From NCBI GenBank assembly GCA_029945625.1, contig JAQSCW010000001.1, positions 1 to 53,025 on the forward strand: a stretch of DNA of 53,025 nucleotides, read 5' to 3'. Both the position numbers and the translations under genes were made by a program. The first letter of the stretch is position 1; each line of letters opens with the position of its first letter. Under the pieces are notes generated by a model that made no database searches, was not told the origin of the DNA, and saw only the letters and a program-made list of their open reading frames with translations. The stretch comes from a bacterium (GTDB lineage Bacteria > Bacteroidota > Bacteroidia > B-17B0 > Aurantibacillaceae). Positions 24,459 to 32,244 of this stretch are shown here, one piece after another.

Positions 24459-25729
24459 GGCGCGGTAACAAGTTTATATAATTTATCGGAAGAACGGATT
24501 TTTGTGTTGATGGGAAATGAAAACACCTCGCCTTTTTTTACACGTTCCTTCGGTTGATCGTCTACCCGCAATTCAGTCACCATGCCTTGAATGATACCGG
24601 TAGTAGGACCGCTGATAAAGAACTCATCCCCCACTTCCAAATTATGCGATTCTAGTTGAAATTCCCCAATGCCGTTCTTCGCAAAATAGTTCAAGCCCTT
24701 TCCAATATAAATTTTTTTCTTGGTGGCTTTCGATCCGTATTCGTCATTCCATTCGCCCATCTTCTTTCCAAGGTAATAGCCGTCCCAAAACCCGCGGTTA
24801 AATACAGTAGCTAATTCTTTTTTCCAGTTTTCTATTTTTTCTCTTGTATAGGTTCCCTCATGCAAGGCATCAATGGCTGCACGGTAACATTTTGTAGCAG
24901 TGTACACATAATCCACGCTTCTGCCTCTTCCTTCTAGTTTCAACACCGAGACTCCTGTTTCGGCAATCTTATCCAAAAAATCGATGGTACAAAGGTCCTT
25001 GGCCGACATGATGTATTCGTTATCGATCTCAAGTTCATTGCCATCTTCTTTATCTATGACAGTGTATGTTTTACGACAGTTTTGAATGCAGGCCCCGCGG
25101 TTAGCCGACGAAAAATTAGAATGCAGACTCAAATAGCATTTGCCACTTACTGCCATGCAAAGGGCACCGTGGGCAAAAATCTCCACTTTAATCAATTCAC
25201 CTGAACGACCTTTTATGTTTCGACGCGAAATTTCCCGCACAATTTGTTTCACTTGTTCAAGCGTGAGTTCGCGGGCCATTACCATTACATCGGCAAAGTG
25301 CGAATAAAATTCAACCGTGCTAATATTGGTGATATTGGCTTGCGTGGAAATGTGAACCGGCATTCCTTTCTTTTTGGCATAAGCCATCACGGCATGGTCT
25401 GAAGCAATGATAGCGTCGATTTTGCAAGACGTTGCTTTATCGATAATGGTCTCCATCAGTTTCAAATCATGATCATACACAATGGTGTTGAGGGTAATAT
25501 ATGTTCTGATTTTGTTTTCTTTGGCAATGAGAGCAATTTTTTCGAGGTCTTCTACCGAAAAATTGATGCTTGATTGTGAGCGCATGTTTAATTGTTCGAT
25601 GCCGAAATACACGGCATTGCAGCCCGCTTGAATGGCAGCAGTTAACGATTCCCATGAGCCACAGGGAGAGAGGAGTTCAATAAGTTTAAAAGGTTCTGTT
25701 TTCAAATTGTTTTTATCTATTTCAGCCAA
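24455..25729 (-). CDS. U32 family peptidase-like protein (possible tRNA hydroxylation enzyme)
   Basis: 424 residues. The N terminus LIELLSPCGSWESLTAAIQAGCNAVYFGIEQLNMR is the start of the U32 TIM-barrel. The signature around HGALCMAVSGKCYLSLHSNFSSANRGACIQNCRKTY (about 205-240) holds the four cysteines that ligate an iron-sulphur cluster. A C-terminal beta domain follows at about 345-424. U32 members such as TrhP and RlhA hydroxylate RNA, and the tRNA type is the closest by length and layout. First gene of the operon with the ferredoxin and DUF302 genes. RNA target inferred, not shown. Confidence 0.87.
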   Translation of the reverse strand: MAEIDKNNLKTEPFKLIELLSPCGSWESLTAAIQAGCNAVYFGIEQLNMRSQSSINFSVEDLEKIALIAKENKIRTYITLNTIVYDHDLKLMETIIDKATSCKIDAIIASDHAVMAYAKKKGMPVHISTQANITNISTVEFYSHFADVMVMARELTLEQVKQIVREISRRNIKGRSGELIKVEIFAHGALCMAVSGKCYLSLHSNFSSANRGACIQNCRKTYTVIDKEDGNELEIDNEYIMSAKDLCTIDFLDKIAETGVSVLKLEGRGRSVDYVYTATKCYRAAIDALHEGTYTREKIENWKKELATVFNRGFWDGYYLGKKMGEWNDEYGSKATKKKIYIGKGLNYFAKNGIGEFQLESHNLEVGDEFFISGPTTGIIQGMVTELRVDDQPKERVKKGEVFSFPINTKIRSSDKLYKLVTAP

Positions 25730-25948
25730 AAAAATTCAGGCCTTAAAAGTGCTCGAATCATCCTTAATACACAATGATTTAGATCATAGTTTTTAAATAT
25801 AAATCAATCAAAAGAGGTCGGTGAAAGCCTAGGGTGCACTCACTCATGAGGAGGATCCGTTGCGGGATTCACTACCTTCTACCAAATGATCTTTTGATGG
25901 AATGCTATTTTTGAGAGCGCAAGCGATCGTGTCTCCAAGAAAAAACTC

Positions 25949-25956
25949 TACCTTTG
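25949..25956 (+). promoter_or_regulatory. -7 box upstream of dapD
   Basis: TACCTTTG fits TAnnTTTG and lies 20 bases before the dapD start codon. No TTG is found at the normal distance upstream, so this is a half match. Confidence 0.4.
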
Positions 25957-25975
25957 AACCTTTAATATTGTAATT

Positions 25976-26785
25976 ATGCAGGAAATCATTGAGGCCGCTT
26001 GGCTCGACCGAAGTTTATTGACGGATAAACTCACTCTGAATGCCATCACAGATGTGATTGAACAGTTAGATAAAGGCCTGTTGCGGGTGGCACAACCCAT
26101 GCCCGACGGCAGCTGGAAGGTGAACGATTGGGTAAAAAAAGCGGTCATCCTGTATTTTCCTACGCGTAAAATGGTGACTATGGAAGTGGGCCCCTTTGAG
26201 TTTCACGATAAAATGGCCTTAAAACAAAACTATGCTGCTCTTGGAGTGCGTGTGGTGCCGCATGGCGTTGCACGTTACGGTTCGTTTTTAGCACCCGGAG
26301 TAATTTTGATGCCAAGTTATGTAAACATTGGTGCCTATGTTGATTCAGGAACCATGGTAGATACATGGGCTACTGTGGGAAGTTGCGCACAGATTGGAAA
26401 AAACGTCCACCTCAGCGGTGGAGTTGGAATTGGTGGTGTTCTTGAACCCGTGCAAGCAGCGCCCGTAATTATTGAAGACGATTGTTTTGTGGGCTCCCGT
26501 TGTATTGTGGTAGAAGGTGTGAGAGTGGGCAAACAAGCAGTTTTGGGAGCCAATGTGGTGCTCACACAATCTACTAAAATTATTGATGTCACCGGGTCAA
26601 AACCGGTAGAAACAAAAGGGTATGTGCCCGAAAGAAGTGTGGTGATTCCGGGATCCTATGCCAAGAATTTTCCTGCCGGTGAGTTTCATGTGCCCTGCGC
26701 TCTTATTATTGGACAAAGAAAAGCGAGTACCGATTTGAAGACCTCCTTAAATGATGTGTTGCGGGAGCATAATGTAGCCGTTTAA
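25976..26785 (+). CDS. dapD: 2,3,4,5-tetrahydropyridine-2,6-dicarboxylate N-succinyltransferase
   Basis: 269 residues, the normal length. This is the succinylase-branch step of lysine and diaminopimelate synthesis: tetrahydrodipicolinate plus succinyl-CoA gives N-succinyl-2-amino-6-ketopimelate. The N-terminal helical domain spans about 1-100. The left-handed beta-helix of hexapeptide repeats follows (VNIGAYVDSGTMVDTWATVGSCAQIGKNVHLSGGVGIGGVLEP, about 120-165), then the VIIEDDCFVGSRCIVVEGVRVGKQAVLGANVVLT turns. All the family's signature segments are there. A single gene with its own promoter-like box. Confidence 0.97.
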   Translation: MQEIIEAAWLDRSLLTDKLTLNAITDVIEQLDKGLLRVAQPMPDGSWKVNDWVKKAVILYFPTRKMVTMEVGPFEFHDKMALKQNYAALGVRVVPHGVARYGSFLAPGVILMPSYVNIGAYVDSGTMVDTWATVGSCAQIGKNVHLSGGVGIGGVLEPVQAAPVIIEDDCFVGSRCIVVEGVRVGKQAVLGANVVLTQSTKIIDVTGSKPVETKGYVPERSVVIPGSYAKNFPAGEFHVPCALIIGQRKASTDLKTSLNDVLREHNVAV

Positions 26786-26823
26786 GGGTCAGATTCAAGA
26801 GCCAGGACAGAACCGCACTGCAT

Positions 26824-26855
26824 CTTGCATCTCTCCTGTCTTGCATCCCTCTAGT
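26824..26855 (+). repeat. Short tandem duplication (16 bases, two units)
   Basis: CTTGCATCTCTCCTGT at 26824-26839 is followed at once by CTTGCATCCCTCTAGT (13 of 16 identical). It lies between the convergent ends of dapD and cmk. No terminator hairpin is obvious. Confidence 0.5.
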
Positions 26856-26870
26856 CCTGCCTAGGTCTCC

Positions 26871-27587
26871 TTAATGGTGCGACTGCTCCTGTCTTGAAAT
26901 AAACTGCAGATCCGAAATCAGTTTCAATACAAATTCCAATTGCTCTTCGCGGTTAAGTTCGCTATTATCCAATATCACTGCATCATCTGCTTTTATGAGG
27001 GGATTTTCTTTACGTGTAAGGTCTTCATGATCGCGTTCTTTTAAACTGTGCAGCACTTCTTCTAACGAAAAATACTGTCCTTTGCTGCTGTACTCGTCGA
27101 GCCTGCGTTTGGCGCGTATGTCGTAATCGGCAGTCATAAATAATTTTAATTCGGCTTTCGGGAATACATGGGTGCCAATGTCTCTGCCATCAAGCACCAC
27201 TCCCTTTTTACCACCCATTGTCCGTTGCAGCGCCACCATTTTATGACGCACCTCTTTAATGGTACTTACCTTGCTCACGAGTTTGCTTACCAGCATGCTG
27301 CGAATTTCGTGTTCAACATTAACATCGTTAAGATATACATCGGAGTTATGTGTTTCAGCATTTATTGCAAATCGGATGTCAATCACCGGCAAAGCCGCAA
27401 CGATCGCTTCTCCGTCCATGCTGCCATCTTCCTTAATAAATCCATTTTGATAGGCGAACCAGGTCACCGCACGGTACATGGCCCCGGTGTCGATGTAGTG
27501 GTATCCGAGTTTTTGCGCCAAGGCTTTGGCCAGGGTACTTTTTCCGCAACTGCTAAACCCGTCAATGGCTATGGTTATCTTTTGCAC
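26871..27587 (-). CDS. cmk: Cytidylate kinase
   Basis: 238 residues, a little longer than usual (about 225). It phosphorylates CMP and dCMP to the diphosphates using ATP, needed for RNA, DNA and phospholipid precursors. The P-loop GFSSCGKST is at residues 10-18, followed by YIDTGAMYRAVTW, the CMP-site DGRDIGTHVFP and the LID region YDIRAKRRLDEY. All are family hallmarks. It is convergent with dapD. The last dozen residues (QFISRQEQSHH) are variable. Confidence 0.96.
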   Translation of the reverse strand: MQKITIAIDGFSSCGKSTLAKALAQKLGYHYIDTGAMYRAVTWFAYQNGFIKEDGSMDGEAIVAALPVIDIRFAINAETHNSDVYLNDVNVEHEIRSMLVSKLVSKVSTIKEVRHKMVALQRTMGGKKGVVLDGRDIGTHVFPKAELKLFMTADYDIRAKRRLDEYSSKGQYFSLEEVLHSLKERDHEDLTRKENPLIKADDAVILDNSELNREEQLEFVLKLISDLQFISRQEQSHH

Positions 27588-27938
27588 GACTCGAATTTAC
27601 AAATTAATCCTCGGAGTTGACGAGTGCCGAAAATTCTAGTGTTACTGGTTGCGGGGCGTCTTCTTTTCGCCGAATCTTGCGCTTCCCGCTCCCTGCATCG
27701 ATTGGGGGGACCAATTAAGGACTCTTTCACAGGGATCTATTCCGGGATTCTTGAACACGTCCAATCTTCGATTCTGCAAGGGGAGGCCCCGGTTTTTCAT
27801 GCTGTCCGAAGAAATCATCCCAATTATACCTCAAAGCCCGATTTACCCGATTTTCGGAAATTTATTTGTGTAAAATTTGATAAAATTAGTCCTTAAAGCC
27901 CGCCAATAATGATAAATTTGTCCCCTAATTTTATAAGG
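27588..27938. other. Intergenic region between cmk and purA
   Basis: 351 bases between two divergent genes. TAAATTTG at 27913-27920 fits the TAnnTTTG box 19 bases before the chosen purA start, with no TTG at the right distance. Open frames here (27624-27896 on two frames) start from GTG or internal codons and code for nothing recognisable. Confidence 0.4.
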
Positions 27939-29210
27939 ATGAATAAAGCAGATGTTCTGTTAGGGTTACAGTGGGGAGACGAAGGCAAAGGAAAGATTGT
28001 GGATGTATTAACTCCCGCTTATGATATCATTGCGCGTTTTCAGGGCGGACCCAATGCCGGCCATACTCTTGAGTTCAACGGCATCAAACACGTGCTGCAT
28101 ACCATTCCCAGCGGCATCTTTCATCCCACAGCAGTGAACATTGTTGGAAACGGAGTGGTGATAGATCCCGTTATTTTTAAAAAAGAGATCGACGCGTTGT
28201 CAAAACTTGGAGTGAATGTGGGTGCGAAACTCATTATCAGCAAGCGCGCTCACCTTATTCTTCCCACGCATCGCTTACTCGACGCGGCCAGCGAAGCCTC
28301 TAAAGGAAAAAATAAAATTGGTTCTACCTTAAAAGGTATTGGTCCCACTTATATGGACAAAACAGGCCGTAACGGTTTGCGCATTGGCGACATTGAAACC
28401 AAAGAATTTCGCGAAAAATACGAGGCTTTGGTTGAGAAGCACAAACAACTTTTATCATTTTATAATTTTGAATACAATTTAAAAGAACTTGAGCCGGTTT
28501 GGTTTGAAGCCATTGAATCGTTAAAGCAATTGAAATTTGTAGATTCGGAACACTACTTAAACGAAGCCATGATGGCCGGAAAAAAAGTACTGTGTGAAGG
28601 GGCACAGGGAAGTTTATTGGATATTGATTTTGGTTCTTATCCATTTGTGACCAGTAGCAATACCATTTGCGCCGGGGCATGCAACGGATTGGGTATTGCG
28701 CCTAATCGTATTGGGAATGTGATAGGGATTTTTAAAGCCTATTGCACGCGAGTTGGCAGCGGCCCATTTCCAACCGAATTGGATAATCCCATTGGAGAAA
28801 AGATGCGTCAGATTGGTAAAGAATTTGGCAGTACCACAGGACGGCCTCGTCGCACCGGTTGGTTAGACATTCCCGCATTAAAATATGCCGTGATGGTGAA
28901 CGGTGTGACCGAGCTCATGATGATGAAAGCCGATGTGCTGAGCGATTTTGAAGAGATTGAAATTTGCACGCATTATGATTATCAAGGAGAGAAAATTGAC
29001 TACCTGCCGTATAATATTGATCCGGCGTATTTAAAACCCATCACCACCAAAGTAAAAGGCTGGCATGTGGATCTTACGTCGATCGATAGCAAAACAAAAT
29101 TACCGGCTGCTTTAATGGACTATATCCGTTTTATTGAGAAAGCGGTGAGCACACCTATTTCAATAGTTTCTGTTGGTCCCGATCGCAAGCAGACGATTCG
29201 TATGAATTAG
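27939..29210 (+). CDS. purA: Adenylosuccinate synthetase
   Basis: 423 residues from the ATG giving MNKADVLLGLQWGDEGKGK. An ATG ten codons earlier is in frame but adds no conserved residues and overlaps a promoter-like box. It joins IMP and aspartate with GTP, the first step from IMP to AMP. Catalytic Asp14 lies in the GDEGKGK loop (13-19). NAGHTL, KGIGPTY, the IMP-contacting GSTTGRPRRTGW loop and KADVLSDF are all present, and length is normal. Another purine gene, purN, lies 1.1 kb downstream across lgt. Confidence 0.97.
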   Translation: MNKADVLLGLQWGDEGKGKIVDVLTPAYDIIARFQGGPNAGHTLEFNGIKHVLHTIPSGIFHPTAVNIVGNGVVIDPVIFKKEIDALSKLGVNVGAKLIISKRAHLILPTHRLLDAASEASKGKNKIGSTLKGIGPTYMDKTGRNGLRIGDIETKEFREKYEALVEKHKQLLSFYNFEYNLKELEPVWFEAIESLKQLKFVDSEHYLNEAMMAGKKVLCEGAQGSLLDIDFGSYPFVTSSNTICAGACNGLGIAPNRIGNVIGIFKAYCTRVGSGPFPTELDNPIGEKMRQIGKEFGSTTGRPRRTGWLDIPALKYAVMVNGVTELMMMKADVLSDFEEIEICTHYDYQGEKIDYLPYNIDPAYLKPITTKVKGWHVDLTSIDSKTKLPAALMDYIRFIEKAVSTPISIVSVGPDRKQTIRMN

Positions 29211-29326
29211 TTAAGGTGGTAGCGAATTAATTTTTTTTTCGCTCGTCATTGCAACCATTAGATAGGGTCTGGATTGAAAAACCATTCCAATGTTTTTTCC
29301 AAATTTTGTATCGGGAAGTATCAGGC

Positions 29327-30193
29327 CTATTCTTGCACCTTTTCCGAACCACTGCTATAAGAACCCGGCTCCCGTTTAAAAGACCGCCACATCATAAAGG
29401 CGCCTGCCAGCACAAATGGAATACTGAGCCATTGCCCCATATTAATGGGCAGCTGATCTTCAAATGGCACCTGATTTTCTTTAAAGAACTCATCAATAAA
29501 CCGCTCCACAAATAAGAGTACCAGTAGAAGTCCCGACATATAACCGGGCCCATAATTATTTCTTTTATTCGCCCACATCTTATACATGAAGATGAACAGG
29601 AAGAAACAAAAAATGGCTTCGTACAATTGAGCAGGATGTCTTGGCAAATGATCTTCCTGAATAAAAATAAATGCCCAAGGCACATTGGTCACCTTTCCTA
29701 TAATTTCGCTATTAATAAGATTGCCGATGCGAATACACATGGCAGCCAAAGGAACCACTACCATCAAGCGGTCAAATAACCACAACATGCTTTCTTTGGT
29801 CTTGCGACTGTACAGGTACATGCCTGTAAAAATTCCCAATGCTCCTCCGTGACTCGCTAGTCCGCCTTCGTACACTTTTAAAATATTGAGCGGATGGGAA
29901 AGATACCCTTCGTTGATTACTTGGCCCATGGCATTGTATTCGTCGAACCAGGGACCGTAAAACAGACAATGTCCTAATCGGGCCCCAATGATTGTCCCCA
30001 AAATAATGTATAAAGTAAGTGAATCGAGGTCTTTCTCGCTGCGTCCCTCTTTTTTGAAGATCAGGTTCATGAAAAAATGACTGGCAATAAAAGCCATGGC
30101 CCACATGAGGCCGTACCAGCGCACCGGCCAGTTAATTCCCGGAATAGTAAAGATTTCAGGGGAGGGATTCCAGGAAATATAAGATAAGATCAT
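29327..30193 (-). CDS. lgt: Prolipoprotein diacylglyceryl transferase
   Basis: 288 residues, about seven membrane helices. It moves diacylglycerol from phosphatidylglycerol to the lipobox cysteine of prolipoproteins at the outer face of the inner membrane. Key segments: WYGLMW (26-31), GARLGHCLFY (70-79), GLASHGG with catalytic-type His115 (111-117), the signature IRIGNLINSEIIG (154-166) and RHPAQLYEA (185-193). The gene would serve lipoproteins such as the DUF5689-like protein further along. It ends 116 bases past the convergent purA stop, and is divergent from purN. Confidence 0.96.
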   Translation of the reverse strand: MILSYISWNPSPEIFTIPGINWPVRWYGLMWAMAFIASHFFMNLIFKKEGRSEKDLDSLTLYIILGTIIGARLGHCLFYGPWFDEYNAMGQVINEGYLSHPLNILKVYEGGLASHGGALGIFTGMYLYSRKTKESMLWLFDRLMVVVPLAAMCIRIGNLINSEIIGKVTNVPWAFIFIQEDHLPRHPAQLYEAIFCFFLFIFMYKMWANKRNNYGPGYMSGLLLVLLFVERFIDEFFKENQVPFEDQLPINMGQWLSIPFVLAGAFMMWRSFKREPGSYSSGSEKVQE

Positions 30194-30299
30194 TGCACGT
30201 AAATTTAGCGATTTCTTTGAGATAGAACGCAGGAAAAAAGGGGACTAATTCGAGGAGAATATAATGGCTTTACGCTGAATAATAATTATTTTTGCGGCC

Positions 30300-30863
30300 A
30301 TGATCAATGCAGCCATCTTTGCCAGTGGGGAAGGAACCAACGCCGAAAATTTATTTAAATTTTTCGCGAATGATAAACGAATAAAATTTAAGTTGGTGAT
30401 TACCAACAAGGTCAATGCCGGGGTGATTGCCCGCGCCGAAAAATATAATAAAAACGTTCAAATCGTCGGCAAGACGTCTCTTGAAAACTATACCGATAAG
30501 CTCATTGAGTTTCTAAAAATTGAAAAAATTGATCTCATTATTCTGGCGGGGTTTCTCTTAAAAATGCCGGATGCGTTTATGAAGGCCTTTCCAAATAGGA
30601 TCATTAACATTCATCCTTCTTTGCTCCCAAAATATGGCGGGAAAGGCATGTATGGTCATCATGTGCATGAGGCGGTCATTGCCAATAAGGAAACGGAGAG
30701 TGGCATTACCATTCATTATGTGAACGAAGAATACGACAAAGGGAGTATTATTTTACAAGCCAAATGTGTGGTAAGTCCCGATGAAACCGCTGAAAGTCTT
30801 TCCAAAAAAATTCGCCTCCTCGAATTTGAATTTCTGCCAAAAGCAGTGGAAACGTTTCTTTGA
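30300..30863 (+). CDS. purN: Phosphoribosylglycinamide formyltransferase
   Basis: 187 residues (usual 190-215). It adds a formyl group from 10-formyl-THF to GAR in purine synthesis. The phosphate loop SGEGTN is at 9-14. Catalytic Asn103 and His105 are in INIHPSLLPKYGG, and Asp146 is in NEEYDKGSI. A TATTTTTG box at 30287-30294 ends only five bases before the start codon. With a normal TAnnTTTG-to-start distance the mRNA would have almost no leader; either that promoter is not used or the message is leaderless. No in-frame later ATG preserves the conserved first strand, so the start is firm. Confidence 0.94.
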   Translation: MINAAIFASGEGTNAENLFKFFANDKRIKFKLVITNKVNAGVIARAEKYNKNVQIVGKTSLENYTDKLIEFLKIEKIDLIILAGFLLKMPDAFMKAFPNRIINIHPSLLPKYGGKGMYGHHVHEAVIANKETESGITIHYVNEEYDKGSIILQAKCVVSPDETAESLSKKIRLLEFEFLPKAVETFL

Positions 30864-30949
30864 ACCTCCATATGATTTAAACAGTTGAGGGTGCATCCTA
30901 GAACAAGAATCTTTGTGTGTCAGCATCTCGGTGTGGTTTCTGCCTCTTT

Positions 30950-31020
30950 TTTAAACACAGAGGACTCACTGGGTTGCAAGAAGGGCACAGAGAAGAGCAA
31001 TAATTGCTTGTGTTCTCTGT
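30950..31020. repeat. Degenerate CACAGAGGAC-type repeat
   Basis: AAACACAGAGGACTC (30953-30967) and AGGGCACAGAGAAGAG face TTGTGTTCTCTGTTTCCCGCC (about 31009-31029), so the stretch can fold back. The units resemble those at 16.8 and 18.4 kb. It sits between convergent purN and the nuclease gene. Confidence 0.45.
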
Positions 31021-31078
31021 TTCCCGCCTTTGATCTCGCTTTCTGACATTGCTTATGCTCTGAAACTCTATTTTTGCG

Positions 31079-32119
31079 TTATTTCTCCTTCGCAATAATA
31101 ATATACGATGCGAAATGATCGCTATAACCCCCGGTGTAAATTCCTCCACTATACGTGCGAAATGGGTATCCCTTATAATTCCCATACTGCGTGCGGAGTT
31201 TGTTTTTGTTGTTTATGCGCACCGAATAATAGTGCCAGTTACTATAGTCTTTCGAAAACCAATTTTTGTTCAACAGAATTTGATCAAACAAGTTCCAACT
31301 GTCCTGATACGCCAAAGTACCAATGCCCGCCTTATATAATTTTTCCATAGGATTATAGTATTCATCGTCGCGCGCCTTCCCAACATCAGAATAAGTGCGG
31401 ATATTTTTTTTCACGCAGTCATTCACGGGATCATCATTCAAATCGCCCATGATGAGCACTTTCATTTTTGCATCGCTCGAAGAAATGCTGTCGGCGATTT
31501 TTCTTGCAAGAGTGGCTGCGGCATTTCTATTTACCCTGCTCACTAATTCACCTCCCCGTCGTGAAGGCCAATGATTCACCAATACCGCCAAAGGTTCCCC
31601 TAAAAACACGCCACTCACCACCAAAATATCGCGGGTCTTGTGATTCGAATCGGTGGGTAACTTCACCTGATACGCCACCGCATTTTTTACTTTAAAATAA
31701 TTTGGATTGTAAATAAACGAAGGATCCACACCCCGGGCATCGGGACCCTCAATATGAATGATTTGATAGTTCCTACTTTTTAACTGTGGTGAATTTACCA
31801 GGTCGGCCACCACGCTTTTATTTTCAATTTCACAAAGTCCCATCAGCGCTAAACCATCGGGACTCACATCGCTTGCCATTTCTTTAATGGTTTGAGCGAG
31901 GTGATCAATCTTAAGGCGGTAACGCTCCCCGTTCCAGGCATAAGCCCCTTCGGGTGTAAAATCCTCATCGTTTTTCCATTTGTCATTGAGCGTATCGTAG
32001 AGGTTCTCAACATTCCAAAAACCGATGGCCGCTAAATAATAGTGTTTGTCTCTTTCTAATTTCTGACAAAAGGAATACTTACAGAATAACAAAAAGAGAA
32101 GAACGCAGAGCTTCTTCAT
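31079..32119 (-). CDS. Secreted endonuclease/exonuclease/phosphatase family protein
   Basis: 346 residues with signal peptide (MKKLCVLLFLLFCKYSFCQ). All active-site motifs of the EEP fold are present: Asn36/Asn39 in FWNVENLYD, Glu97 in LCEIEN, His183 in VNHWPSR, Asp226 and Asn228 in GDLNDDP, and Asp334-His335 in YSDHF. It acts in the periplasm or outside, cutting phosphodiester or phosphomonoester bonds in nucleic acids or phospholipids. A TATGTTTG box lies on the minus strand (32136-32143), 17 bases before the start. It is divergent from a TonB-dependent receptor and lipoprotein, which suggests one uptake locus. Confidence 0.88.
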   Translation of the reverse strand: MKKLCVLLFLLFCKYSFCQKLERDKHYYLAAIGFWNVENLYDTLNDKWKNDEDFTPEGAYAWNGERYRLKIDHLAQTIKEMASDVSPDGLALMGLCEIENKSVVADLVNSPQLKSRNYQIIHIEGPDARGVDPSFIYNPNYFKVKNAVAYQVKLPTDSNHKTRDILVVSGVFLGEPLAVLVNHWPSRRGGELVSRVNRNAAATLARKIADSISSSDAKMKVLIMGDLNDDPVNDCVKKNIRTYSDVGKARDDEYYNPMEKLYKAGIGTLAYQDSWNLFDQILLNKNWFSKDYSNWHYYSVRINNKNKLRTQYGNYKGYPFRTYSGGIYTGGYSDHFASYIIIAKEK

Positions 32120-32244
32120 GTTTGGGTTTTTTTTTCAAACATACGAAAAGAAGCAGAAAATTCATCTAAAAATTAGGGCAATTAGTCTAAAATTATTTAT
32201 TAAGAGCATAGTTTTTGGTAGTTTTATCCTCATACCCAAAATCT

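Noticed and set aside
27624-27896. 90-codon frame before purA
   Set aside because: Starts with GTG, has composition unlike the genes around it and no recognisable domain; more likely chance.
30898-31185. 95-codon minus-strand frame
   Set aside because: Overlaps the 3' end of the nuclease gene out of frame and runs through degenerate repeats.
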